Shown here piece by piece: positions 26,057 through 34,663 of a stretch of DNA of 64,000 nucleotides. Below the pieces are notes generated by a model that saw nothing but the letters and a program-made list of their open reading frames with translations, ran no database searches and had not been told where the DNA came from. A program made the position numbers and the translations under genes. This stretch comes from CBDCVD01 sp965224015. GTDB taxonomy: Bacteria; Pseudomonadota; Alphaproteobacteria; Rhizobiales; CBDCVD01. Location: positions 992,001 through 1,056,000 of the forward strand of contig OZ245032.1 of NCBI GenBank assembly GCA_965224015.1, read 5' to 3'. Positions within the stretch are counted from its first letter, which is position 1. Every line of letters starts with the position of its first letter.

Positions 26057-26662
26057 ATGGACAGCTCGGCCACGGGGCCGGAAATTACCCGCCTTATTCA
26101 GCTCATGGCCCGGCTTCCCGGACTAGGCCCGCGCTCGGCGCGTCGGGCCGCCTTGCACGCGATCAAGAACAAAGAAACCCTACTGGCTCCCCTGGCACGC
26201 GCCCTCGCGGAGGCGGTGGAGAGCGTGCGCACATGCACGTTGTGTCACAATGTCGACACCATGGACCCCTGCGGCGTGTGTACGGACCCTCGGCGCGACA
26301 AGTCGGTCATCGTCGTTGTTGAGGAGGTGGGGGATCTTTGGGCGCTTGAGCGCGCCAGCGCCATCAATGGGCTTTATCATGTGTTGGGAGGTGTCCTGTC
26401 GCCCCTTGACGGGATCGGGCCTGAGGATCTTGGCCTTGACGGTCTGGTGCGCCGCGCCCATGAGAGCCAGGTCAGGGAAGTTATCCTGGCGGTCAACGCC
26501 ACCATTGAGGGGCAATCGACGGCCCATTACATTGGCGAGCAATTGGCGGGTGCGGGGGTCAGGCTGTCGCGGCTGGCGCATGGGGTGCCGGTGGGCGGCG
26601 AACTGGATTATCTGGACGACGGAACCCTGGCGGCTGCGATACGCCGGCGCACGGACTTTTGA
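26057..26662 (+). CDS. recR: Recombination protein RecR
   Basis: RecR acts with RecF/RecO in gap repair, loading RecA. The 201-aa protein has the helix-hairpin-helix LARLPGLGPRSARRAALH, a four-cysteine zinc finger (CTLCHNVDTMDPCGVC, near residues 56-71), and a Toprim domain starting VIVVVEEVGDLWALERA. The C-terminal Walker-B-like ARGVPVGGELDYLDDGTL type motif is seen as AHGVPVGGELDYLDDGTL. Its partner recO is also in the window (51564). A family C fragment lies 20 bp after the stop. Confidence 0.97.
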   Translation: MDSSATGPEITRLIQLMARLPGLGPRSARRAALHAIKNKETLLAPLARALAEAVESVRTCTLCHNVDTMDPCGVCTDPRRDKSVIVVVEEVGDLWALERASAINGLYHVLGGVLSPLDGIGPEDLGLDGLVRRAHESQVREVILAVNATIEGQSTAHYIGEQLAGAGVRLSRLAHGVPVGGELDYLDDGTLAAAIRRRTDF

Positions 26663-26682
26663 AGCAAAAGAAGGAAGAGCGC

Positions 26683-26702
26683 AAGGCATGACACGCTCTA
26701 GA
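26683..26702 (-). repeat. Family C end fragment
   Basis: GGCATGACACGCTCTAGAT; only the conserved end is present, in the gap between recR and the convergent DUF4375 gene. Confidence 0.65.
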
Positions 26703-26711
26703 TGCCTGCTA

Positions 26712-27983
26712 CTAGACAGACCCAGAATCCATCATGCGCTGCGCATAAGCCCACCGTTTCTCTATATCGCTTGTAGAAATTGCCGCCGAGGACGTAGCGC
26801 CGGATCCCACACCGCCAAGTGTTACAATGCGAGCGCCATTGTCATCAATACTAACACAATAGATCCCCTTGTCTTTGGTCAGAATCGCCCACTTTGAAAG
26901 AGACCGTTTTTTTTCCTCGGCGGTAACCACAATATTGGAAACAGAGACGTTTTCTGCGCCGATGTGTTTTTGCTCTAGCAGAAGATCAATCGCAGCGGCA
27001 ACTTTCGTCCTCTGCGCTTGATTGATCGCATACTCGGCATCAACACTGGCAACTTTGGAAAGGCGCTCCCCCGCTTTCGGCTCCTCGTATTTCGACCAAT
27101 CAAAATTCTCAATATTGTTCGCGTCAGGAGCCGCTGATTGCTGGATTTGTTCATAAAGAGCGCAAGACCTCTCTGCAACGACGCCAAAACGCGTTCCGTT
27201 CGTTGTTTGCACATCCCACATCATCTGCTCTTCCCCCTCAAACCTCATGACATTGCCGCCCCATGCGCCCATGACACGTTCAACATATTCTGCTGGTTGA
27301 CAACTTGTTGCGGCGATACCCAATCCCACGTTAAGCGGATCAGTTATTTGCCTATGAATTCCCAAAATTCGAAAGCCGATCGCTCTTTCTTTCCTATTAG
27401 TATTGCGCCGAAAGAGAGCGTTCATTTCCGCGTCGAACTTACGGTCTGCAACAATTTTTAAATTTGGCCACGCTTTTATCCAGCGAGCGGAACAGTCATA
27501 AAATGACGTCTCGTTTTCCAAGCCATAAAACTTGTCATCAAGCTCCTCAAGCGCATCTGCACGCCCGCCTTCAAAGCCCGTTTGCGCTTTCGCTTCACTA
27601 GGGTTATCGGCGACCCATTTGATTGCCTGCTCCAGCAGTCTCGCGTGTTCGCTGGCTCCCATTGCTCGAAGGCCCTCAAAGGCATTACGTGCGACAGAAT
27701 CAAAGGCTTCCCCCGAATTGCCAATAAACTGGCTGTGTCCGCCATTGTTGACCTGCCCCACGTAGTAGTCAGCGTAATAAATCTGAATGGTGCAAGGGGG
27801 GATTTCGTCATGGATAAAAAGTCCTTCAGACAGCATTGCGTTTACATAGTTCACCACTGCGGAGGAAAGTTCATAAGGGTCTCGTTTAGCCGCCTTGTAT
27901 CCGGATTTTCTAATGATCACCGGTAGCTGGCTGGATGATGAAGGTTGTTGGCGCGAGCGCCGTTTACCGTTATTAAAAACCAT
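26712..27983 (-). CDS. DUF4375 (DMP19-like) domain protein
   Basis: This is a 423-aa cytoplasmic protein with no signal peptide or membrane segment. Residues about 45-165 match the DMP19/DUF4375 fold: VVNYVNAMLSEGLFIHDEIP, YYADYYVGQVNNGGHSQFIG and HARLLEQAIKWVADNP. Proteins with this domain are often of unknown function, some being DNA mimics or immunity-like. Residues 165-423 are not recognised. Base composition looks somewhat more AT-rich than neighbouring genes, hinting at later acquisition; it sits between recR and cckA, facing recR. I do not assign a function. Confidence 0.75.
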   Translation of the reverse strand: MVFNNGKRRSRQQPSSSSQLPVIIRKSGYKAAKRDPYELSSAVVNYVNAMLSEGLFIHDEIPPCTIQIYYADYYVGQVNNGGHSQFIGNSGEAFDSVARNAFEGLRAMGASEHARLLEQAIKWVADNPSEAKAQTGFEGGRADALEELDDKFYGLENETSFYDCSARWIKAWPNLKIVADRKFDAEMNALFRRNTNRKERAIGFRILGIHRQITDPLNVGLGIAATSCQPAEYVERVMGAWGGNVMRFEGEEQMMWDVQTTNGTRFGVVAERSCALYEQIQQSAAPDANNIENFDWSKYEEPKAGERLSKVASVDAEYAINQAQRTKVAAAIDLLLEQKHIGAENVSVSNIVVTAEEKKRSLSKWAILTKDKGIYCVSIDDNGARIVTLGGVGSGATSSAAISTSDIEKRWAYAQRMMDSGSV

Positions 27984-28131
27984 GCTGTGTCTTCTCCTCG
28001 GCGCGCCAATGCACGCCTGATCTGATAAACTCCTCGGGCTTCTTGCGCATGCGCTGCAAGCTGTGCGTTCATGCGCGTTTTACGCTACCCTCACGCGCCT
28101 CCGCGCGGGTTGCAGACAAAGGTAGACCACC

Positions 28132-30741
28132 CTATCCCTCTAGCTGCGTCTTTACCATGGCGGCCAGTTGTTTAAGGCTGAACGGTTTGGGCAAAAAGCC
28201 AAAAGTCTCGTTTTCATCGAGATTTTTGCGAAACGCGTCCTCGGCGTAGCCGGACATGAATACAACTTTCATGTCCGGGTATGTCTTGCGCAGGGCACGC
28301 AGGAGAGTCGGCCCGTCCATCTCCGGCATCACCACGTCAGAGACGACAATATCGACGCTGTCACCTTTGTCTTTCATAACCTCAAGCGCCTCGACACCTG
28401 TGGCGGCCTCATGAACCTCAAAGCCGCGCGAGCGCAGCGCCCTAGCGGCAAACGCACGCACCGCCTCCTCGTCCTCAACCAGCAGAATGGTCCCCTGCCC
28501 TGTCAGATCCGCGACCGGCGTGGCTTTGGCCTGAACAGGCTCCGCGTCGTCTGCCTGCGCCTGCGACGCCACATGACGCGGCAGGAAAATGCGAAACGTC
28601 GTCCCCTCGCCGAGCACAGACTCGGTATAGATATAGCCCCCCGTCTGTTTGATGATACCGTAGACAGTGGAAAGGCCCAGCCCGGTTCCGTTACCAACAC
28701 TTTTGGTGGTAAAGAACGGCTCAAAGATCTTGTCGATGACCTCTTCACTCATTCCTATGCCACTGTCTTCGACTTCACACATGACATAGTCCGCAGCCGG
28801 CATGCCCTTATAGTGCATTGCCGCCGCATCACTGGCTTCCACATTACGCGTGCGAATGTGCAACGCTCCCCCATCGGGCATCGCATCGCGGGCGTTGACT
28901 GCCAGGTTGATAATCACCTGCTCCAACTGGTTGATGTCCACCTCAACGGGCCACAGATCGCGTCCGTGCACCACCTCCAGGTTCACTTTTTCCCCCAGCA
29001 ACCGATCCAACAGGATCGAAAGATCCGACAGAACATTGCTCAGATAAAGAACCTGTGGGCGCAGCGTCTGGCGACGTGAGAACGCCAGCAATTGTCCCAC
29101 CAGCCCGGCGGCCCGATTGGCATTGTTCTTAATATTCATAATATCCTTGAACGAAGGATCGCTGGGCTTGTGGCTGGCCAGCAGCAAATCGGAAAACCCG
29201 ATGATGGCGGTAAGAACATTGTTAAAGTCGTGGGCAACACCGCCGGCGAGCTTGCCGATGGCTTGCATTTTTTGCCCCTGTGTAAAGCGCTCCTCCAGGG
29301 CGCGCTGCTCTGTGGTATCAAGGGCGCAAACGATGGCGACTTCCTCGTCCGTATCAACATCGGCGTCTTTAATGGCGCTGACGAAAAACCGGGCGCTACG
29401 CTCGCTTTTGCCGGCAATTTTTGCCTCAACAGCGGGAATATCCACTTTTCCCAAAGCCGCATCAGCGATGGCGGTCGTCAGTTCCTGTTGGCCCGTCTCG
29501 TCCACCACATCGATCAACATACGCACGCTCTCGCCATCTATTTCCTTGGCGGCATTGGCAGCGGTGTCGACAAAACTATCGCCAAAGAGTTTTAGAAATG
29601 TCGCATTAGGGCGTCGAATACGACCAGATTTGGTAATACTGGTGATAGCTACGGGCATATTGTTAAAGAAGCGGGAGAAGCGAACCTCGGTCGCGCGAAG
29701 TTCTTCCTCGGCATCCTGACCGGGGGAACGGCTGATGACAATTGTGCGAATATCCCCTGTATTTTCCTTTTTGCAATAAAGCAGACGGGTGGGCAGATAC
29801 CGGTTGTCGGACGTTACCAGATCGACATCGACAAAACGGGTTCGCCCGAGCTTGGCGTCGGTGGCGTCAAAGTGCAACAAGGCCGCACTGTCGCCGCGGA
29901 TAATATCCCCTGCCCCCAGATCACCAGGCTGAAACTGTGCCAGATCATAACCCAACCAGTCTGCCAGGGTGGCGTTCAGATAGATGATCCGGCCTTCAGT
30001 ATCGGCGGAGAAGAACCCCACGGGAGCGTGATCAAGATAGTCGATAGCCAATCTGAGTTCTTGAAACGCGTCCTCGTGGCGGGCCTTTTCGTAATTGATG
30101 TCGCTGATCGTCCATTCGGTCAACTTGGCTTTGCGGATCCCGGAGCGCCGATCGGTGTGCAAGGGACGAACGCGAATGCGATACCAGTGAGGCTCTCCCG
30201 TATCCGTTGTTGCGCCTATGGGCTTTAGCAGGCGAATTTCCTCGAACGCCATGCGTTGCTCGCGAACCGCCTTATTTAACTGATAGAGCGCATCGGCGGC
30301 ATAGGGCTCTGTTGCCAAGAGCCGCTCCAGGGAGCGGGTCGCGCCGGAACTTGAGGCCCGGGTCAGGGCGCAATAGGCCTCGTTGCTGTACAGGACGCCG
30401 CCTCGACCATCAACAATAATGCTTCCGTCGGGGTTGGATTTCGCCAAAAGCTGGGCAAAGCTTGCTCCCCCGTCATTGTCCGCCAGACGCAGCAACCCAA
30501 ACGCGCCTGCCAAAAGAGAAAAGACCCCAACGATCGCCAATAAGGCCAGGAACCCCAGCACCAGGGGCTCCGCCAGGGAGCGCTGCAAATAGGCAATGAC
30601 GATAATACTGATGATCAGGGCGATCGCCAGGAGCAAAACGAATCCCAGGCCATTGCCGCGCCGGGCTTGCGTCATCACCTGTTGGGGAACATCAAGATCG
30701 CGCGCCTGTGTCGAAATATCCCGCGTTTGCATCATATTCAT
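28132..30741 (-). CDS. cckA: Hybrid sensor histidine kinase CckA
   Basis: CckA is the essential cell-cycle kinase/phosphatase at the head of the CckA-ChpT-CtrA/CpdR relay. The 869-aa protein has two N-terminal membrane helices (about residues 30-50 and 57-85), PAS-like regions, the phospho-accepting His in GGVAHDFNNVLTAIIGFSDLL, the ATP-binding domain (NLAVNARDAMPDGG, GTGLGLSTVYGII) and a C-terminal receiver (about 750-869) with Asp in VVSDVVMPEMDGPTLL. It is longer than Caulobacter CckA (691 aa) because of the PAS region. The start may be the ATG at 30741 or 30735. A full family B element begins 10 nt upstream of 30741 and contributes to the ribosome-binding region (AGGATGG). Confidence 0.95.
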   Translation of the reverse strand: MNMMQTRDISTQARDLDVPQQVMTQARRGNGLGFVLLLAIALIISIIVIAYLQRSLAEPLVLGFLALLAIVGVFSLLAGAFGLLRLADNDGGASFAQLLAKSNPDGSIIVDGRGGVLYSNEAYCALTRASSSGATRSLERLLATEPYAADALYQLNKAVREQRMAFEEIRLLKPIGATTDTGEPHWYRIRVRPLHTDRRSGIRKAKLTEWTISDINYEKARHEDAFQELRLAIDYLDHAPVGFFSADTEGRIIYLNATLADWLGYDLAQFQPGDLGAGDIIRGDSAALLHFDATDAKLGRTRFVDVDLVTSDNRYLPTRLLYCKKENTGDIRTIVISRSPGQDAEEELRATEVRFSRFFNNMPVAITSITKSGRIRRPNATFLKLFGDSFVDTAANAAKEIDGESVRMLIDVVDETGQQELTTAIADAALGKVDIPAVEAKIAGKSERSARFFVSAIKDADVDTDEEVAIVCALDTTEQRALEERFTQGQKMQAIGKLAGGVAHDFNNVLTAIIGFSDLLLASHKPSDPSFKDIMNIKNNANRAAGLVGQLLAFSRRQTLRPQVLYLSNVLSDLSILLDRLLGEKVNLEVVHGRDLWPVEVDINQLEQVIINLAVNARDAMPDGGALHIRTRNVEASDAAAMHYKGMPAADYVMCEVEDSGIGMSEEVIDKIFEPFFTTKSVGNGTGLGLSTVYGIIKQTGGYIYTESVLGEGTTFRIFLPRHVASQAQADDAEPVQAKATPVADLTGQGTILLVEDEEAVRAFAARALRSRGFEVHEAATGVEALEVMKDKGDSVDIVVSDVVMPEMDGPTLLRALRKTYPDMKVVFMSGYAEDAFRKNLDENETFGFLPKPFSLKQLAAMVKTQLEG

Positions 30742-30751
30742 GTTGCCATCC

Positions 30752-30894
30752 TAGATCAGCTTGGCGTTAGGTGTACCCATTTTGCCAGGGGCATAAGCAA
30801 AACCCATAAAGCTGATCGCCCTCTAAATCTATAGCAAAATGCGAGAAGAATACGGCAATGCCCCATGATTCCCATTAAATGCATTTTGCTATAG
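30752..30894 (+). repeat. Family B element, full copy (143 bp)
   Basis: It starts TAGATCAGCTTGGCGTTAGG and ends ATGCATTTTGCTATAG. The first module pairs GATCAGCTT with AAGCTGATC; the second pairs CTATAGCAAAATGC with GCATTTTGCTATAG. Confidence 0.92.
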
Positions 30895-30973
30895 AACGTG
30901 TCATGTCTTAACAGAACCCAATGTCCGTTTCTTCGTTGGCAAGGCGATACCCAAGCTCAAGGTAATCGAAGCG
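30893..30973 (+). repeat. Family C type-1 copy (about 80 bp)
   Basis: It starts AGAACGTGTCATGTCTTAAC, continues CCGTTTCTTCGTTGGCAAGG and ends GGTAATCGAAGCG. It overlaps the terminal bases of the preceding B copy. Confidence 0.85.
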
Positions 30974-31088
30974 TACGGCCAATACCGCCGGTATTTCTTA
31001 TTAAATCCGGCAGATCGGGCGAGCGGTGCGGCCCGTGCGGTGATACACCAGCAGGCCCTCGCCTACGCGTTGGCCAGTTATGCTGATG

Positions 31089-31646
31089 TCAGCCGTCACG
31101 ATATATTTTTTCGCGCCGTTCGTGGCGCTCCTGAGCGTCAATAGACAACGTAGCAATAGGGCGCGCTTGGAGGCGCTTGAGGCTGATAGGCTCACCGGTT
31201 TCCTCACAATACCCGTAGGTGCCATCGTGGATACGGCGAATGGCGGCATCGATTTTGGCGATAAGCTTGCGCTGGCGATCCCGTGTTTTGAGTTCAATAG
31301 CACGCTGCGCCTCAAAGGTTGCTCGGTCTGTCTGATCTCCATGGCTTTCAGTATCATCCTGCAGGCGCCTGATCGTCTCCAGACCATCGGATAGGATATC
31401 GCCTTTCCACCGGAGCAGTCGGCGATGAAAATAGGCCCTATGCCTTGGGTTCATGAACGGCTCGTCGTCGCGGGGTCTGTAATCGTCTTCCAAAATGACC
31501 GTATCCAACTGCGAACTCTCCACGTTCCGCGCCGGGTTTTTGTCGCAACCGCGTTCTGGCAAGGGCTCTTCCTGCCCGGCAACCACATTCGAGCGTACCA
31601 TGGGCGATACCCGTTTGCTCTTTGCGTGTTGTTCAGTAAAACTCAT
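31089..31646 (-). CDS. dksA: RNA polymerase-binding transcription factor DksA (alphaproteobacterial type)
   Basis: DksA binds the RNA polymerase secondary channel and, with ppGpp, reshapes transcription. With the ATG at 31646 (AGGCGG 7 nt upstream) the product is 185 aa; an upstream TTG at 31670 has no ribosome-binding site. The coiled coil lies about residues 75-135, and the globular end reads GTYGYCEETGEPISLKRLQA, RPIATLSIDAQERHE. Only one cysteine of the classical four-cysteine zinc finger remains, as in other alphaproteobacterial DksA proteins, so zinc is probably not bound in the classical way. The N-terminal 50 residues are variable. Confidence 0.9.
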   Translation of the reverse strand: MSFTEQHAKSKRVSPMVRSNVVAGQEEPLPERGCDKNPARNVESSQLDTVILEDDYRPRDDEPFMNPRHRAYFHRRLLRWKGDILSDGLETIRRLQDDTESHGDQTDRATFEAQRAIELKTRDRQRKLIAKIDAAIRRIHDGTYGYCEETGEPISLKRLQARPIATLSIDAQERHERREKIYRDG

Positions 31647-31686
31647 ATCAACACCGCCTGGTCGAAACAATTCAGGGGGGCGCGTT

Positions 31687-31749
31687 TAGAGCGTGTCATG
31701 TTTTAATAGAACCATTCTGACGGAACGATTTTACGACAAAATGGACCTT
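31687..31749 (+). repeat. Family C type-2 copy
   Basis: TAGAGCGTGTCATGTTTTAA, TAGAACCATTCTGACGGAAC, then GATTTTACGACAAAATGG. It lies directly upstream of dksA and runs straight into a family A copy. Confidence 0.88.
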
Positions 31750-31852
31750 ACACCAAGGGCCCTTGCCAATGACTCATGCCTTAGCGTCAATCCGGTGCGT
31801 TATCAAGGCCCCACCCTAGGCGGCGTGTCTATAAAGACAATACCGCTGGTAT
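31750..31852 (-). repeat. Family A element, full copy (103 bp), reversed
   Basis: It starts with the variant ACACCAAGGGCCCTTGCC and ends ACAATACCGCTGGTAT. Confidence 0.9.
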
Positions 31853-31857
31853 AACCT

Positions 31858-31937
31858 TACGCTTCGATCGCCGCGGAGGTGGGGCTCGCCTCGCCAATCG
31901 AGAAACAGAATTGATTTTATTAAGATATGACACGCTT
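31858..31937 (-). repeat. Family C type-1 copy, reversed
   Basis: On the minus strand it starts GCGTGTCATATCTTAATAAA, continues CTGTTTCTCGATTGGCGAGG and ends GGCGATCGAAGCG. Confidence 0.8.
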
Positions 31938-32275
31938 GTCTTATGACTTTGCCGGTTTTTGTGCGAATATTGGTTCCACTCACCGGCCTTAAACAGCCGG
32001 TCAGTGGCGGTGGTCGGATCAAGATACACGTGGTCGTTTAGGACCGTGTTAGAGTATGATCGACCACCGTCTTCGCATGAGGCCTGAACGGATACAGAGC
32101 GGTTCATAACCCTCTACGACAGGCAAAGGACATGACGAAGACATCCAAATATAGCATCGGCATCCATATTTCCAAAGGATATTTGGCGGTTTATCGACCG
32201 GCGGACGGTGGTGGGTCCGGTGCTGTGGGCGGCGTTTCGAACGGGGTTCTTGATCAACACCTATAGAGCATGTAC

Positions 32276-32297
32276 AAAAAGCCAATACCGCTGGTAT
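32276..32297 (-). repeat. Family A right-end fragment
   Basis: AAAAGCCAATACCGCTGGTAT; upstream sequence does not match the rest of family A. It lies 36 bp before the phosphatase start. Confidence 0.75.
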
Positions 32298-32333
32298 ACA
32301 TCATTCACCATCGGCATAGAACAGGCGTCCCTG

Positions 32334-33143
32334 ATGCCCCATATTCCTTCCGAATCTCTTGACGTTAAGCGCGTGATCGAATTTATTGACGATCTGCTCA
32401 TCGCGACGTCAGAAATCATTATGCCCTATTTTCGCGCTGCCACCCCCGTGGTCTCCAAGACCGCGGTCGGGTTTGATCCAGTTACCCAGGCTGATCGCGA
32501 GGCGGAGGCGTTCATGCGCAAGCGCATTGCCAAGACCTATCCTGAGCACGGGGTCATCGGTGAGGAGCTTGAAAACCGGAGCCGGCCCTGTGATTGGCTA
32601 TGGGTTCTTGACCCCATTGACGGCACCCGCTCTTTCATCACCGGCACGCCGGTTTGGGGCACACTGGTGGGTTTAAAGCATGCCGATCAGGTTTTCGCAG
32701 GGGGTATGGGGCAGCCGTTTACGCAAGAGCGGTTTTTGGGCAGTGCCAATGGGGCCTTCATGCGCCGGGGCAACGCCCGCACCATGCTGAGGTCAAGCGC
32801 CACCCATACACTCGCCGACGCCATGATGGCAACCACCTCCCCAGAGCTCTTTACCCCGCAAACCCGCGCCCGGTTTACCCGTTTGCGTCAGCATGTGCGC
32901 CAATGCAGCTATGGACTGGACTGCTACGCCTTTGCCATGGTTGCGGCGGGGCACATGGACATTGCCATTGAGGCGGGATTAAAGGCCTATGACATTTGTG
33001 CCTTGATCCCCATTATTGAGGGGGCCGGTGGACGGGTCACCAATTGGCAAGGCGGCCCGGCACAAAGCGGCGGCAACGTTATCGCAACGGCCAACTCGGC
33101 GCTGCATGAGCAGGCTTTGCGGGTGCTCGGGGATCCCCGTTAA
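32334..33143 (+). CDS. Inositol monophosphatase family protein, probably histidinol-phosphatase
   Basis: This is a magnesium-dependent phosphomonoesterase of 269 aa. Family metal-binding motifs are GVIGEELENR, WVLDPIDGTRSFITG and, near the C-terminus, GLKAYDICALIPIIEGAGG. The pattern TGTPVWGTLVGL and the length are typical of the HisN-type histidinol-phosphatase branch in alphaproteobacteria, but a general inositol-phosphatase or nucleotidase role cannot be excluded. I chose ATG 32334: the longer open frame reaches into a family A fragment and adds residues without homology. It converges on gshA. Confidence 0.88.
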   Translation: MPHIPSESLDVKRVIEFIDDLLIATSEIIMPYFRAATPVVSKTAVGFDPVTQADREAEAFMRKRIAKTYPEHGVIGEELENRSRPCDWLWVLDPIDGTRSFITGTPVWGTLVGLKHADQVFAGGMGQPFTQERFLGSANGAFMRRGNARTMLRSSATHTLADAMMATTSPELFTPQTRARFTRLRQHVRQCSYGLDCYAFAMVAAGHMDIAIEAGLKAYDICALIPIIEGAGGRVTNWQGGPAQSGGNVIATANSALHEQALRVLGDPR

Positions 33144-33155
33144 GAGAAACTCCCG

Positions 33156-34526
33156 CTAATATGCGTATTCGCGAAACAGCCTATCGATGTTGCCGTTCCA
33201 CTCGCCATGATATTTATCAAGCTTTCTTTGGGCCGGCGTTTTACCCAGCGCCAGGGTTTGTTCCAGGGGTTCCAGATACTGGGTTTCGTCGTACCCCTCG
33301 GCGTCCAACTCACCTCTGGAGACCAGCCCTTTTCGGGCGATGCGGACAGCCGCCCTGGCCACATCAAGAACCGTCTGCCGGCGAAAAGGGGTGGCTAAAC
33401 CGTATCGGGGAACCCCCTCGCGCAGCGCCTGACGCTCGCTCACGGTCCAGTCCCTGACCATTTCCCACGCCGCTGCGAGCGCGTCATCGTCATAGAAAAG
33501 TCCCACCCAAAACGCCGGTAGGGCGCAAATGGTGTGCCAACTGCCCGCATCAGCACCGCGCATTTCCAGGAATTGTTTCAAGCGCACCTCAGGAAAAATC
33601 GTCGATAAGTGGTTGTTCCAGTCAGACAGGGTTGCGGTTTGCCCGGGAAACCGGGGATGGGAGCCGTTCAGCAAATCACGAAATGATGATCCGGCGACAT
33701 CATGATAATGATCCCCGCGCTTGATAAAATACATGGGCACATCGAGGGCGTAATCCACATACGCCTCAAAGCCAAACCCTTTTGCGAACACGAAAGGCAG
33801 CATACCCGCCCGGGCGTTGTCGGTGTCCAACCACAAAGCCGAACGATAGGACTGATAACCGTTAGGCCTGCTCTCAAGAAACGGTGAATTGGCAAACAGG
33901 GCTGTGGCAATCGGTTGAAGCGCCAGGCTGACTCGAAACTTTTTGACCATATCGCGCTCACTGGAGAAATCCAGATTGGCCTGGATCGTGGCCGTGCGGT
34001 ACATCATATCAAGCCCGCTCGCCCCAACCTTGGGCATGTAGCGGGTCATAATATCGTAGCGACTTTTGGGCATACGGGGGGTCTCGGCCAGGGTCCACTT
34101 CGGCGAGGCTCCCAGGCCAAGAAAGCCAATTCCCTTGGGCTCTGCCAAACGGCGCAGCTGGCCAAGATGACGATTGGCCTCGGCGCAGGTTTGATGCAAT
34201 GTGCAAAGGGGCGCCCCCGAAAGCTCAAACTGCCCGCCAGGCTCAAGGGAGATGGCGCCGCCCGTATCCCCGCCGGCCAGGCCAATAAGCTTGCTGTCAT
34301 CAACAATGGGCTCCCACTTCAGATCGTCCTGTAGTGCGCTTAGCAAGTGTTCAATACCACGCTCTCCCCCATAGGGGATCGGCGATAGGTCCTTTGTATA
34401 AAAACCGAATTTCTCATGCTCTGTGCCCACACGCCAACACGCGCGCGGCTTGCACCCGCGGGCAATGGCCGCGATCAGCTGATCCTTGGTCTCTATCGGC
34501 GTTGAGTCGGATTGATCTCGAGCCAT
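33156..34526 (-). CDS. gshA: Glutamate-cysteine ligase, class 3 (plant/alphaproteobacterial type)
   Basis: This enzyme makes gamma-glutamylcysteine, the first step of glutathione synthesis. The 456-aa protein shows RVGTEHEKFGFYTKDLSPIPY near the N-terminus, GGAISLEPGGQFELSGAP with catalytic carboxylates, YDIMTRYMPKVG and TATIQANLDFSSERDMVKKF. These are diagnostic of the plant-type family rather than the enterobacterial GshA. It lies 137 bp downstream of rsmE in the same orientation, the usual alphaproteobacterial pair, with ubiA divergent. Confidence 0.97.
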   Translation of the reverse strand: MARDQSDSTPIETKDQLIAAIARGCKPRACWRVGTEHEKFGFYTKDLSPIPYGGERGIEHLLSALQDDLKWEPIVDDSKLIGLAGGDTGGAISLEPGGQFELSGAPLCTLHQTCAEANRHLGQLRRLAEPKGIGFLGLGASPKWTLAETPRMPKSRYDIMTRYMPKVGASGLDMMYRTATIQANLDFSSERDMVKKFRVSLALQPIATALFANSPFLESRPNGYQSYRSALWLDTDNARAGMLPFVFAKGFGFEAYVDYALDVPMYFIKRGDHYHDVAGSSFRDLLNGSHPRFPGQTATLSDWNNHLSTIFPEVRLKQFLEMRGADAGSWHTICALPAFWVGLFYDDDALAAAWEMVRDWTVSERQALREGVPRYGLATPFRRQTVLDVARAAVRIARKGLVSRGELDAEGYDETQYLEPLEQTLALGKTPAQRKLDKYHGEWNGNIDRLFREYAY

Positions 34527-34663
34527 GGTCTAATCTGTACCTTTGAAATGACGGGGATAACGAAAACCGACGACCCCTTGTGCCATGAATTCACCGGCGC
34601 GGCAACGGCAACACCGGTCACGGAACGCCCACTACGATTGTCATGGGGCCAGAGGTTGCTCCT

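Larger units (their letters stand above)
30742..31088. other. cckA upstream region, entirely repeats B-C-A
   Basis: B (30752-30894), C type 1 (30893-30973) and a right-end A fragment (30978-30994) are placed almost end to end, leaving only about 90 bp before the dksA stop. No gene is present. Confidence 0.8.
31647..32333. other. 687-bp dksA/phosphatase divergent region with repeats
   Basis: It carries C type 2 (31687-31749), full A (31750-31852), C type 1 reversed (31858-31937) and an A fragment (32276-32297). The stretch 31940-32275 contains inverted GGTGGTCGG/CGACCACC pairs but no gene. Confidence 0.65.
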
